Shown here in pieces: positions 1-7,600 of a DNA stretch of 12,115 nt. Each line of letters starts with the position of its first letter. The first letter of the stretch is position 1. The notes beneath the pieces were generated by a model. It did not search any database. It was not told the origin of the DNA and saw only the letters and a program-made list of their open reading frames with translations. The stretch covers positions 1-12,115 of the forward strand of contig DQUJ01000004.1 in NCBI GenBank assembly GCA_015662325.1, read 5' to 3'. The position numbers were made by a program, and so were the translations under genes. Origin of the DNA: Leucothrix mucor (GTDB lineage: Bacteria > Pseudomonadota > Gammaproteobacteria > Thiotrichales > Thiotrichaceae).

Positions 1-105
1 AAAGAGGCTAAAAAATATTTATTTAAACTTTTTCCAAATGGTTATATGCAACAAGGCGTACAACTTGCGGGTATGCGCAGACCGACTGCATGGTGTGTAG
101 GATAA
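1..105 (+). CDS. 3' end of an unidentified protein (partial, cut by the window edge)
   Basis: Frame 1 is open from the first base to a TAA at 103-105 and gives 34 residues, beginning KEAKKYLFKLFPNGY and ending RRPTAWCVG. The upstream part lies outside the window, so the family cannot be established. The LFP...G-M-R-R-P-T pattern loosely recalls the LFP...W-x-G-x-R-P-x-T stretch of DadA-type FAD-dependent amino-acid oxidoreductases, but there the protein normally continues for tens of residues, so either this is a truncated member or the resemblance is chance. Support for a real gene is the open frame running to the edge and a hairpin starting directly at the stop codon. No function is assigned. 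Confidence 0.5.
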   Translation, partial: KEAKKYLFKLFPNGYMQQGVQLAGMRRPTAWCVG

Positions 106-123
106 GCTAGTCCTTAGCTTATC
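101..123. terminator. Hairpin between convergent genes, possible bidirectional terminator
   Basis: GATAAGCTA (101-109) and TAGCTTATC (115-123) form a perfect 9-bp stem with a 5-nt loop. It covers the TAA of the plus-strand fragment and the last base of the TAG stop of the minus-strand LamG gene. Neither side carries a clear run of T after the stem, so it is a weak candidate for intrinsic termination; it could equally protect 3' ends. Confidence 0.4.
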
Positions 124-1958
124 TATTGAGAAACTTCTATTTCATAGGTAACAATGCAAGGCGCAGAATTACTTATATTACCACACCTGACCGCTATTTT
201 ATTATTTACGAACTCGCCTTGATCATCACCTGTTACATCGGTTAAGGCTGTTGTTGCACCCCCACTTATATTGGGTGATGTGGCTTTTATATTACCAAAC
301 CAAACAATATTTCCAGATGTTATTTGTGCCGTTAAATCATCACGAATAACGACATCTTCTGCAGATGTACCATGCGCATTTTGTGCATTTATTGTATAAC
401 GAACAATAGCACCAGGAATACGTTTAGGATTGTTAGTGGCATTGATGGGGTCAGATATAACTGCAGATGTCTTGGTGAGTTTCATATTCGGCATATTCGG
501 ACAGGCACGATAACTACCATCCCAGTTTTTACCTGCATTTTGATTCGTGTAGACACTATTAATCTCTGTTGTTGTAAGCGCACGTCTAAAGATTAGCAGT
601 TCATCAAGAAGCCCTTCCCAGTCTTGACCCGAATCAAAACTACCACCGACAGAGTCTTGTTCTTGTCCTAGAATTAATGATGTAACTGTTAACTGCGCAG
701 GCTGATTATTTGGCTGACATCCTTGTAACTGAGTATCAATATAATAACAAGATTGTCCACCCGTGCGTAGCCAAAGCAAGTGATGCCAACTATTATCATT
801 AATATTACTGGTCGTTACTGCGCCGAGGCTTGAGTTCTTTAAATGCCCATTAAAAGTGGTCGCATTGGTATACCAGAATACTAATTCATTGGCATTTCCG
901 CTCACTGCACCTGATAAAATTGATTTGCCGTTATTTGATGTTCCTTTGTGCCAAACGGATACTGTAAAATCAGCGACACCATCAAGTGCTGCTGCTCCAA
1001 GTGTTGCGTAGTCTGTTTTAGAGCTCGCACTTAAATCCATCGCATTACAGATTTTACCCGGTACTGCAGATACATTGTGACCCGTACCATGCTGGCCTCC
1101 GTGGGAATCTACCACTTCATTAGCTGTCCCATTCCAGCTATCTTCATCAAAGCGCCAGTCAGAATATCCATAGTCAACAGGGGGTGGATTTGGAGGCGTT
1201 GTCTGACAAGCGTGTACCGTTCCATCCCAGTCCTTTCCTGTATTCTGATTATTGTACAAATTTAAAATTTCAGCATTACTCAAGGCATTTCGATATATCG
1301 ACATTTCATCAAGCAGACCTTCCCAGTCTTGATTAACAGCGAAACCACCACCGACATTATCTTGTTCTTGCGCTAGAATAAGTGATTCAATATTTAACGT
1401 TGCGGTACTGGTATTGTGACAACCCCGTTGTACGCCATCGGTAAAGAAACACGTTTGATTGGCAGCACGACGCCACACTAAATGATGCCATTGGTTGTCT
1501 GCGATGGTCGGGAAATTAATATTCGAATAGTTTGAGCCTTCTATATAACCGTTAAAGCGGGTAGCACTTGGAAACCACATTAATAATGCATTGTCTTTTC
1601 CAGTTCTTGCTCCAGAAAGCAGTGACCTACCTGCAGTAGATGTGCCTTTATGCCAAATAGAAATGGTAAAATCAGTTGCGCCATCCAATGCGGCCTCATC
1701 TAGTTTTGCAAAATCACTAATGGAGTTGGCAGTAAAGTCTAAAGCACTACATATTTTTCCTGAGCCATTGCCTGTTGATGAAGTATAAGCTGTACCGTTT
1801 TTTGCAGCAATGGAATCATTTAATGTATAAGAATAAGCAGTTGTTCCAAGTTCATCTAGGTTCCATTGTGTATCGGGTGCTGCTTTGGCACTTGTGTACA
1901 ACATAGAAAGTATAAAAAAGAGGAATAATCGCAATATCATTATTTTAGGGTTGATCAT
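123..1958 (-). CDS. Secreted protein with two LamG-like domains and a C-terminal DUF11-type module
   Basis: 611 aa. Residues 1-27 are a Sec signal peptide: a short basic start, the hydrophobic core LRLFLFFILSMLY, and probable cleavage near AKA-APD. Residues about 30-251 and 264-486 are two copies of a concanavalin A-like LamG (Laminin_G_3-type) domain, sharing LDG.(A/T)DFT.S.WHKGTS, WHHL.W and QDWEGLLDE, joined by a Pro-rich linker (PPNPPP, 255-260). Each copy has four Cys with nearly the same spacing (70, 170, 180, 251 against 304, 404, 414, 486), which suggests conserved disulfides. Residues about 492-610 form a DUF11-type beta-sandwich with the signature KRIPGAIVRYTI. LamG domains commonly bind glycans or mediate adhesion; the ligand here is unknown. 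The gene is divergent from truD. There is only a weak GAG upstream of the ATG; a second Met at residue 7 is an alternative start. Confidence 0.88.
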   Translation of the reverse strand: MINPKIMILRLFLFFILSMLYTSAKAAPDTQWNLDELGTTAYSYTLNDSIAAKNGTAYTSSTGNGSGKICSALDFTANSISDFAKLDEAALDGATDFTISIWHKGTSTAGRSLLSGARTGKDNALLMWFPSATRFNGYIEGSNYSNINFPTIADNQWHHLVWRRAANQTCFFTDGVQRGCHNTSTATLNIESLILAQEQDNVGGGFAVNQDWEGLLDEMSIYRNALSNAEILNLYNNQNTGKDWDGTVHACQTTPPNPPPVDYGYSDWRFDEDSWNGTANEVVDSHGGQHGTGHNVSAVPGKICNAMDLSASSKTDYATLGAAALDGVADFTVSVWHKGTSNNGKSILSGAVSGNANELVFWYTNATTFNGHLKNSSLGAVTTSNINDNSWHHLLWLRTGGQSCYYIDTQLQGCQPNNQPAQLTVTSLILGQEQDSVGGSFDSGQDWEGLLDELLIFRRALTTTEINSVYTNQNAGKNWDGSYRACPNMPNMKLTKTSAVISDPINATNNPKRIPGAIVRYTINAQNAHGTSAEDVVIRDDLTAQITSGNIVWFGNIKATSPNISGGATTALTDVTGDDQGEFVNNKIAVRCGNISNSAPCIVTYEIEVSQ

Positions 1959-2102
1959 ATTATTATTTGCTCAAATAACGCATAGCTACAGTGATGAAAT
2001 TGTAATAAATAACTATAATCTATCAGCACTTAATAGGGGCTTAATTCTTTTACCGTTGAGCATTTATAACTAATTTATTACTGTCTAATGTATCATTCAA
2101 CT
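1959..2102. promoter_or_regulatory. Divergent intergenic region between the LamG gene and truD
   Basis: This AT-rich spacer must hold the starts of both divergent genes unless they are transcribed from inside their neighbours. On the plus strand a perfect TATAAT occurs at 2014-2019 but without a convincing -35 box. TTGAGC (2056-2061) lies 17 nt before TACTGT (2079-2084), a weaker but correctly spaced pair that would favour the truD start at 2103. On the minus strand I saw no box pair good enough to report for the LamG gene. No operator or riboswitch is evident. Confidence 0.3.
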
Positions 2103-3137
2103 ATGAGTGTTTTTTCAAAAATCAATAGTGTCAGCCATCTAAGTGGCAGTATTCGCACCTTCCCAAAAGACTTTCAAGTGGATGAAATTCCAGTATTTGA
2201 ACCCTCTGGTCAAGGTGAGCATGTTTTTCTGCATATTAAAAAAACGGGTGAAAATACCGACTGGGTGGCAGGGCAATTAGCAAAGATAGCAGGTGTAACG
2301 CGCCGTGACGTTAGCTACGCAGGCATGAAAGATCGCAATGCAGTTACAACACAGTGGTTTAGTGTGTGGATGCCTGGGCGCGAAGGACCTGATTGGCAGG
2401 ATTTGTCAGATTCGGTCGAAATAATAGAAGAGAGCCGCCATGATCGAAAATTAAAACGGGGTACGTTAAAAGGTAACCATTTTAAATTAACGATTAGAAA
2501 TTTTGTGGGTGATGAAGAAGAATTGAAAGCATCGGTTAATCGTATAGTAGAGCAAGGCGTGCCAAATTATTTTGGTGAACAGCGCTTTGGGCGAACCAGT
2601 GCTGATCAAGACGTTGGATATAATGTGTTATCCGCAGAACAATGGTTTAAAGGTGAATTTAAAGTAAAAAACCGCCAGAAACGCAGTATTTATTTATCGG
2701 CGGCACGTTCGTGGATTTTTAATCATCTGTTATCTGAACGAGTAAAAGAAGGAACGTGGAATCAAGCGGTGCAGGGCGATGTATTTATGTTGGAAGGCAC
2801 AAAATCTATTTTTACTGAAGCCGTGAATGATGAGATTATCAGTCGAGTTATAAAGCAAGAAATCCATCCAACCGGTGTTTTGTGGGGCAAGGGTAATTTA
2901 CTTTCGCAAGATGGCATTGCGGAATTGGAAAGCTCTATTGCTAACCGTTTTGAAACTTTGTGTAACGGCTTGGAGAAGCATGATCTAAAACAAGAGCGTA
3001 GGGCGTTGCGCTTACGCGTTTCTGATATGCGCTATACTGTGGAGCAGCAGGATGTGGTTTGTTTAAACTTCTCTCTTCCGCTGGGGACTTATGCGACGAC
3101 TGTTTTGGCGGAGATAGGAGACTTTCAAAATGGATAA
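2088..3137 (+). CDS. truD: tRNA pseudouridine(13) synthase TruD
   Basis: 349 aa, close to the usual TruD length. TruD isomerises U13 to pseudouridine in the D-arm region of certain tRNAs (tRNA-Glu in E. coli) in the cytoplasm and needs no cofactor. The catalytic motif is YAGMKDRNAVTTQWF at residues 78-91, with Asp82 as the expected nucleophile. The other family hallmarks are present: DFQVDEIP near residues 28-35, RKLKRGTLKGNHF (120-132), GVPNYFGEQRFGR (157-169), a central TRUD insertion region leading to GVLWGKG (263-269), and the closing LPLGTYATTVLAEI (330-343). The ATG at 2088 and a second ATG at 2103 (Met6) are both possible starts; neither has a clear Shine-Dalgarno sequence, and conservation begins only after Met6, so 2103 is quite possible. 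In E. coli truD is followed by surE; here it is followed by a lytic transglycosylase. Confidence 0.96.
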   Translation: MYHSTMSVFSKINSVSHLSGSIRTFPKDFQVDEIPVFEPSGQGEHVFLHIKKTGENTDWVAGQLAKIAGVTRRDVSYAGMKDRNAVTTQWFSVWMPGREGPDWQDLSDSVEIIEESRHDRKLKRGTLKGNHFKLTIRNFVGDEEELKASVNRIVEQGVPNYFGEQRFGRTSADQDVGYNVLSAEQWFKGEFKVKNRQKRSIYLSAARSWIFNHLLSERVKEGTWNQAVQGDVFMLEGTKSIFTEAVNDEIISRVIKQEIHPTGVLWGKGNLLSQDGIAELESSIANRFETLCNGLEKHDLKQERRALRLRVSDMRYTVEQQDVVCLNFSLPLGTYATTVLAEIGDFQNG

Positions 3138-3165
3138 GTATAAATGAACTTTACTTGTGTATTTG

Positions 3166-3193
3166 TTGACTATATATTAGTAATGGCTAATAT
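3166..3193 (+). promoter_or_regulatory. Sigma-70-type promoter for the lytic transglycosylase gene
   Basis: TTGACT (3166-3171) and TAATAT (3188-3193) are separated by 16 nt, five of six matches to each consensus box. Transcription would start near 3200, just before the GAGAG ribosome-binding site, giving a very short leader. That leaves the in-frame TTG at 3194 at or upstream of the transcript start and supports the TTG at 3212 as the real start. It also implies that the gene does not depend on read-through from truD. Confidence 0.55.
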
Positions 3194-3199
3194 TTGTTA

Positions 3200-3204
3200 G
3201 AGAG
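3200..3204 (+). promoter_or_regulatory. Ribosome-binding site deciding the TTG start at 3212
   Basis: GAGAG lies 7 nt before the TTG at 3212-3214, an ordinary Shine-Dalgarno spacing. The alternative TTG at 3194 lies upstream of this site and has no such element. The ATG at 3183 runs into a stop after five codons. Confidence 0.5.
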
Positions 3205-3211
3205 CAAAACG

Positions 3212-4087
3212 TTGAAAAGCAGGTTTAAATCATTTTTAATCATAAGTAGTGTTGTTATTTCAACAACGCTATCAAACGCTTATGCGGGTACAAATGATGC
3301 TTTAAGTGAAAAAGATATCAAGCTGGCAAAGATTGATTATTCTCATTTATTGAAAATAAAGCCCGTCGTTAGTGCTTCACCTTCTAAGAAAAAACAAACG
3401 AAAGCAACTAAAGCATCTAAAGAAGTATTCCCAAGTAACTGCATGAAGTGGAATGTAGGCCATATTAATCGTAAATCAGTTCCATTTAATGCCATCATTG
3501 CGGAGTATTCTAAGCAATATAGAATAGATAGTAATTTGGTGAAATCTATCATTACGGCTGAATCCTGTTTTAGAGTAAAAGCTTTATCACATGCAGGCGC
3601 TCAAGGTTTGATGCAATTAATACCCGCAACTGCAGATCGTTTTGGGGTGAAAAATAGTTATGATCCCAAACAAAATATTCGTGGTGGCGTAAAGTATTTA
3701 CGTTTTTTACATGATTACTTTAACGGTGATTTAAAGAAAATGATCGCAGGCTATAACGCAGGTGAAGGTGCTGTTACGCGTTACAAAGGTATTCCACCTT
3801 ATAAAGAAACCATCCAATATGTTAAAAATGTATTACTCACCTATGACAAGTTACGTGCGCCTTCATTGGCTAGTGCGAAATTAGCGAAAAAGCGATTGGC
3901 ACAAGCTAAACGTGATCGTTTAGCTAAAGCGAGTCTTGCAGATAAAATAAGAAAGCAGACAGCGAAGTCGACTAATAAAACAAAAAAAGTACGTCATGTT
4001 TATCAACCACCACGCTTAGGGCTTAAGCCCGGTCGAGGCGGTTGGCAGTATAACCGTGCTCGGGCGCGCCATCTTTATAAAAAATAG
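3212..4087 (+). CDS. Secreted SLT-type lytic transglycosylase
   Basis: 291 aa from the TTG at 3212 (297 aa if the TTG at 3194 is used). The N-terminus MKSRFKSFLIISSVVISTTL...NAYA is a Sec signal peptide with cleavage near AYA-GT, so it acts in the periplasm. A Lys/Ser-rich linker precedes a goose-lysozyme-like SLT domain at about residues 90-216. Expected catalytic Glu117 sits in ITAESCF; the other family motifs are GAQGLMQLIPATA (129-141), GYNAGEGAV (180-188) and PPYKETIQYV (195-204). Such enzymes cleave the MurNAc-GlcNAc bond of peptidoglycan and leave 1,6-anhydro-MurNAc ends. The last 70 or so residues are a very basic Lys/Arg/Ala-rich tail, perhaps helping to bind acidic wall or membrane polymers. 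No lipobox is seen, so it is probably soluble. The gene converges on the decayed surface gene to its right with only 11 bp between the stops. Confidence 0.92.
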   Translation: MKSRFKSFLIISSVVISTTLSNAYAGTNDALSEKDIKLAKIDYSHLLKIKPVVSASPSKKKQTKATKASKEVFPSNCMKWNVGHINRKSVPFNAIIAEYSKQYRIDSNLVKSIITAESCFRVKALSHAGAQGLMQLIPATADRFGVKNSYDPKQNIRGGVKYLRFLHDYFNGDLKKMIAGYNAGEGAVTRYKGIPPYKETIQYVKNVLLTYDKLRAPSLASAKLAKKRLAQAKRDRLAKASLADKIRKQTAKSTNKTKKVRHVYQPPRLGLKPGRGGWQYNRARARHLYKK

Positions 4088-4098
4088 CAGTCTATCTA

Positions 4099-4646
4099 TT
4101 ACACTTTGACTTGGAACGTAGTTTGAGACGAAGGGTTACCTGAACCACTCGGAGCCAAAAATATTCCCTGCGGCACAAACTCCAGAATTATTGGCTAGAT
4201 TTGAGTTACGCGTACAGGTAACTAATTGTCCAGAAGCACTACAGCTCTAACCTGCGCCAGTTACTGAAACAAACGTTAAGCCTGCGGGTAGGGTCTCGGT
4301 AACAACAATAGGTCCAGGTTCATTAATGGGACCATTGTTTTTTACTGTAATAGTGTAAGTTGCATTTTGTCCTACAGCTAAATTGCCTGTGTGAGTTTTT
4401 GTAATTTGTAGGTCAGAGACAGGTGTGTTGGTGTGTTACTGTTGTTTGCAGGCATTACATCACAGGTATTACCTGAATTTGATTGAGTGCGACGTGTTTT
4501 TTGTCCCCCTACAAAGTTGACATTTCCAGCATGGCTTTCATAAAGTGCTACAGACGTATCTGCATAAGCTTTAACAGAAATGAATAAAAAACAATCACGA
4601 TAAAAACTGCTTTTATTATTTTGTTAATTGTATTGTTAAATATCAT
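4099..4646 (-). pseudogene. Decayed secreted DUF11-domain protein (four lesions)
   Basis: No long frame is open here, yet three minus-strand frames join into one protein. The ATG at 4646-4644 opens a signal peptide (MIFNNTINKIIKAVFIVIVF); the frame then shifts at a T6 run (A6 on plus, 4586-4591) into FISVKAYADTSVALYESHAG and TRRTQSNSGNTCDV. An 8-bp tandem duplication (4422-4437) shifts it again into a DUF11 module: LQITKTHTGN, QNATYTITVKNNGP, VTETLPAGLTFVSVTGAG. A TAG (4249-4247) replaces the Trp usual in GAGWSCS, followed by SCSASGQLVTCTRNSNLANN. A T5 run (A5 on plus, 4157-4161) shifts once more into APSGSGNPSSQTTFQVKV and a TAA at 4101-4099. Restoring one T, deleting one duplicate and one T gives exactly 540 nt, or 179 codons plus stop. 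The start overlaps the last 11 nt of the barrel gene, so it was once its translationally coupled downstream partner. Homopolymer errors in the sequence could explain two lesions but not all four. Confidence 0.85.
4422..4437. repeat. Exact 8-bp tandem duplication inside the pseudogene
   Basis: GGTGTGTT occurs twice head to tail (4422-4429 and 4430-4437). Removing one copy joins the signal-peptide half and the DUF11 half of the decayed gene in one frame (…ANNSNTPVSDLQITK…), so this duplication is very probably one of the inactivating events. Confidence 0.9.
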
Positions 4647-7600
4647 TTTTAGCTTCTGTGTCAGACGTCTCTTTGTTTTTATCTTTCCTTCTTAACGGCA
4701 AGTCCCCATCAAAACTATCCTGATTAAACTTATAACGGAAGTTCACATAAGGCCCTTGGCGTTTGTAATCGCTTTTATCGAAGTCCTTATCGTAGAAGCC
4801 TTGGAAGTTATAACCCATGCTTAACCATGTGTTATCGACGGGCGTTACACCGACGGAAATACCTGCAAGTGCTTCAACCTTTTTTTCATCCCAATCATTT
4901 AAGTAGCCACCGAGTACGCCAACATCCCATTTTTTATTGATGTCGTGACGCACTTCTACGTTTGCAGTGTCAACGGTAGAATTGCTACTTGCACCCCCAA
5001 TGCTATCTTTGACATGCTTAATACCGTGATGAATACTGATCTGTGTTTTCTCACTAATTTTGCGGTTGTAATGCATATTGTGAATGATTTTTTGGGTATG
5101 TCTTTCTAGTCCCGAAGCCGTGTTGTTTGCATTAGCATTATTAAAATCAGCAAATACACTTGGGTATTGATTGGCGTTATTACTCTCTTCGTCCACTAAA
5201 TCAAGGCGATTAAGGAACACAAAATTCTTGTTTTTAGGGTGCCATGCAGAGCCTAAACTTAAGCGAGTGTAATTGGAATAATCACCTGTATTATTTTCTG
5301 ATTGGTTATGGCTGAACTTTGCACTGAGGTTTTTGCCATCATCAAGATGACGAATCACACCTGCGGTAAAGTTGATTTTGTCATTTACTTCGCCGTTGCG
5401 TAACTCGAATCGGGTAGTCCAGCTCCAATCTTCTTGATTAGCGCCTAAGCCCACTGCAAAGGCCGTGTAATCATCGCGTTGTGAACCTTGAATGGCAGGT
5501 TCATTTTCATTGAAACGTTCATTTTCAATATTCATATTACGACTATCTTTAATAGTTTTAGCCGTGTCGATGCTAAAGTCAGCACTGATCTTATCGGTTA
5601 CTTTTACTTTTTGGTTAAGCCCTAATGTGGCATATTCTCGCTGACCTTGGTACGTACGCTCTTGCGTATAAGCTGACTTACCCGTAGCTCCTTTCCATAA
5701 TTCTTTAGTGACTCCGACACGGTTGTTGTGTGTTGTTTCTTTACCGTTATCGGTGGTTTCGTGTTCGGCGAATACGGTGATGTCGTGTTTTAGTTTCACA
5801 TCAACACCGACAACGGCGCGGTCTGGGCTAAGTTCAGAACCATTATTAGAGCTAATATTTTTCTCAATATCAGAACGAAGCGTAATCTTGCCATTTTTGG
5901 TCGTATATTTTCCACCCGCTAACAGCGCGTTATTATTGGTTTTATCTCCATCAATTTCTTCACGGCTATGGCGTGCACCTGCGCTAACAGCAACTTGCTT
6001 ATTAACACGATGCTCAACATCCACTTGCGCCAACTGTCTTTCGTTTTTATTAGACAGATTTATTTGATGCGAAACCTCTGCGTTGATATTGGTTTTTTCA
6101 TTCAGCTTATAACGGACTTCTGCACCTGCTTTTCGAATGCTATCTTCACTGGCTTGAGAGCTAATACCGAAGTTTTCATCATGTTTTTTTATGTATAAAC
6201 GCGCTTCCATGTTATCAATTTGTTTTTCTAATTCGATAATATAGGCTTGTTTACTTTTGTGATTACTCGCCTCAGTACTAGACGATGCAATTTCAGCATG
6301 AATCTTCGTGTCGGGTGTAATACTGTAGGTTGCATCAGTTGCAACAAGTCGATCATCTTTCGCTTTATTGCGACCTGCGTGCAGCGCGCTAAGTCCCACT
6401 TCTAGGCGTTTATTGAGGGTTTTTATTGCTACACGTCCGCCTGCAGTAATAGATTTATGATTGTCTTCATCTTCGTTGTCGTAATCCACCACAATAATAT
6501 TTGGATTGAAGTTTTGATCACGCCCATTGATTGGAAACTTGAAGAATAAAGTGCCTGCATCATAATCAATTTCATAATCTTGATAGCGGGTGAGGGTACG
6601 TGTTTCGATAATTCTATCCGAATGGAAACGATCACGCGTTTCAATTTTAACGTGTTCAGAGTTACGCACAATACCACGGTTTAAATAATACAAACCGGAT
6701 GTGCCATCACCAGGGATTTCTTGATGCTGGTGTTTGTTGCTAGTCTCACTGATAAAAGCATTAGCGCTGTAACGATTACCTTTGTATTCAGTTTTTATGC
6801 CATTAAGAGTACGATCGTATTTAGCTAATTCCGTCACGCTCAAGCCCGTGTGAAAATCACCGAACATCGTATAAAAATTATCTTTTTCTAATTTAAGATA
6901 AAGCTTACGTGAGCTCGGCGCATCGTACTGGCTATTGCTGTTATCTGCGTAAATGGTGTACCACGCGTCTGGGTCTATATTACCACCGAGTTGCGAGCCT
7001 ACTTTTTGCTTTTGTTTGTGGGTATCGTAAGCTACCGTTAATAGGTATTTACCTTTTACACGACCTTTAGCAAAGAATGCGACTCGACCGCGTTTGTAAA
7101 AGCCATCTTCTTTATCAAGGTCTTTCAAGGATTGCATATTGCCACTTAGCGTATCGTAGCCCAACGTACCTTCGGCAATACCGACCATAATCCATTTGCG
7201 TAGATGTGGTTTTAGCCAAACAGAAATAACGTCATCATTGTTAATAGATGATTGGCTGGTGCTTGCACGACTGAGGCTGCTTCTATCACTGCTTCTTGTT
7301 ACATCACTGCGTTTATCATTAAATTTCAAACGCAATTTAAGCTCGCCAGACTGTGTGGTTGGATTTAATTTAATGCGGGCAATGCCATTGCGCCCAATGA
7401 TGTATTTATATTGACCTGAAATGGATTCATTTAAATTCAGTTTGTCTTTATCTTGATCTAATGTTTTGACTTGATAATGACTGTCTTCCAAGGTGAAATA
7501 ACCGTGGGTATTGGCACGCATGGGAAAGCCATCTTCATCAAAGACTTGCAGTGCAATAACAGGTACGGTTTTACCATCCGCAATTAAATACGATTGCTTT

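Noticed and set aside
372..1788. Plus-strand open frames inside the LamG gene (for example 372-596, 1077-1265, 1591-1788)
   Set aside because: They lie antisense to a well-supported coding frame, have no ribosome-binding sites and give Cys/Ile/Arg-rich products without family features.
3194..3211. TTG at 3194 as start of the lytic transglycosylase
   Set aside because: It lies next to the -10 box at about the transcript start and lacks a ribosome-binding site, while the TTG at 3212 has GAGAG at 7 nt and gives a compact signal peptide.
4422..4437. Programmed ribosomal frameshifting instead of pseudogenisation
   Set aside because: Four separate lesions including a stop codon and an 8-bp duplication would be needed; no slippery heptamer with downstream structure is evident.
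5708..6198. Plus-strand open frames of 119 and 76 codons inside the barrel gene
   Set aside because: They overlap each other and the real minus-strand frame; their Ser/Leu-rich composition is the usual antisense shadow of strand-forming coding sequence.
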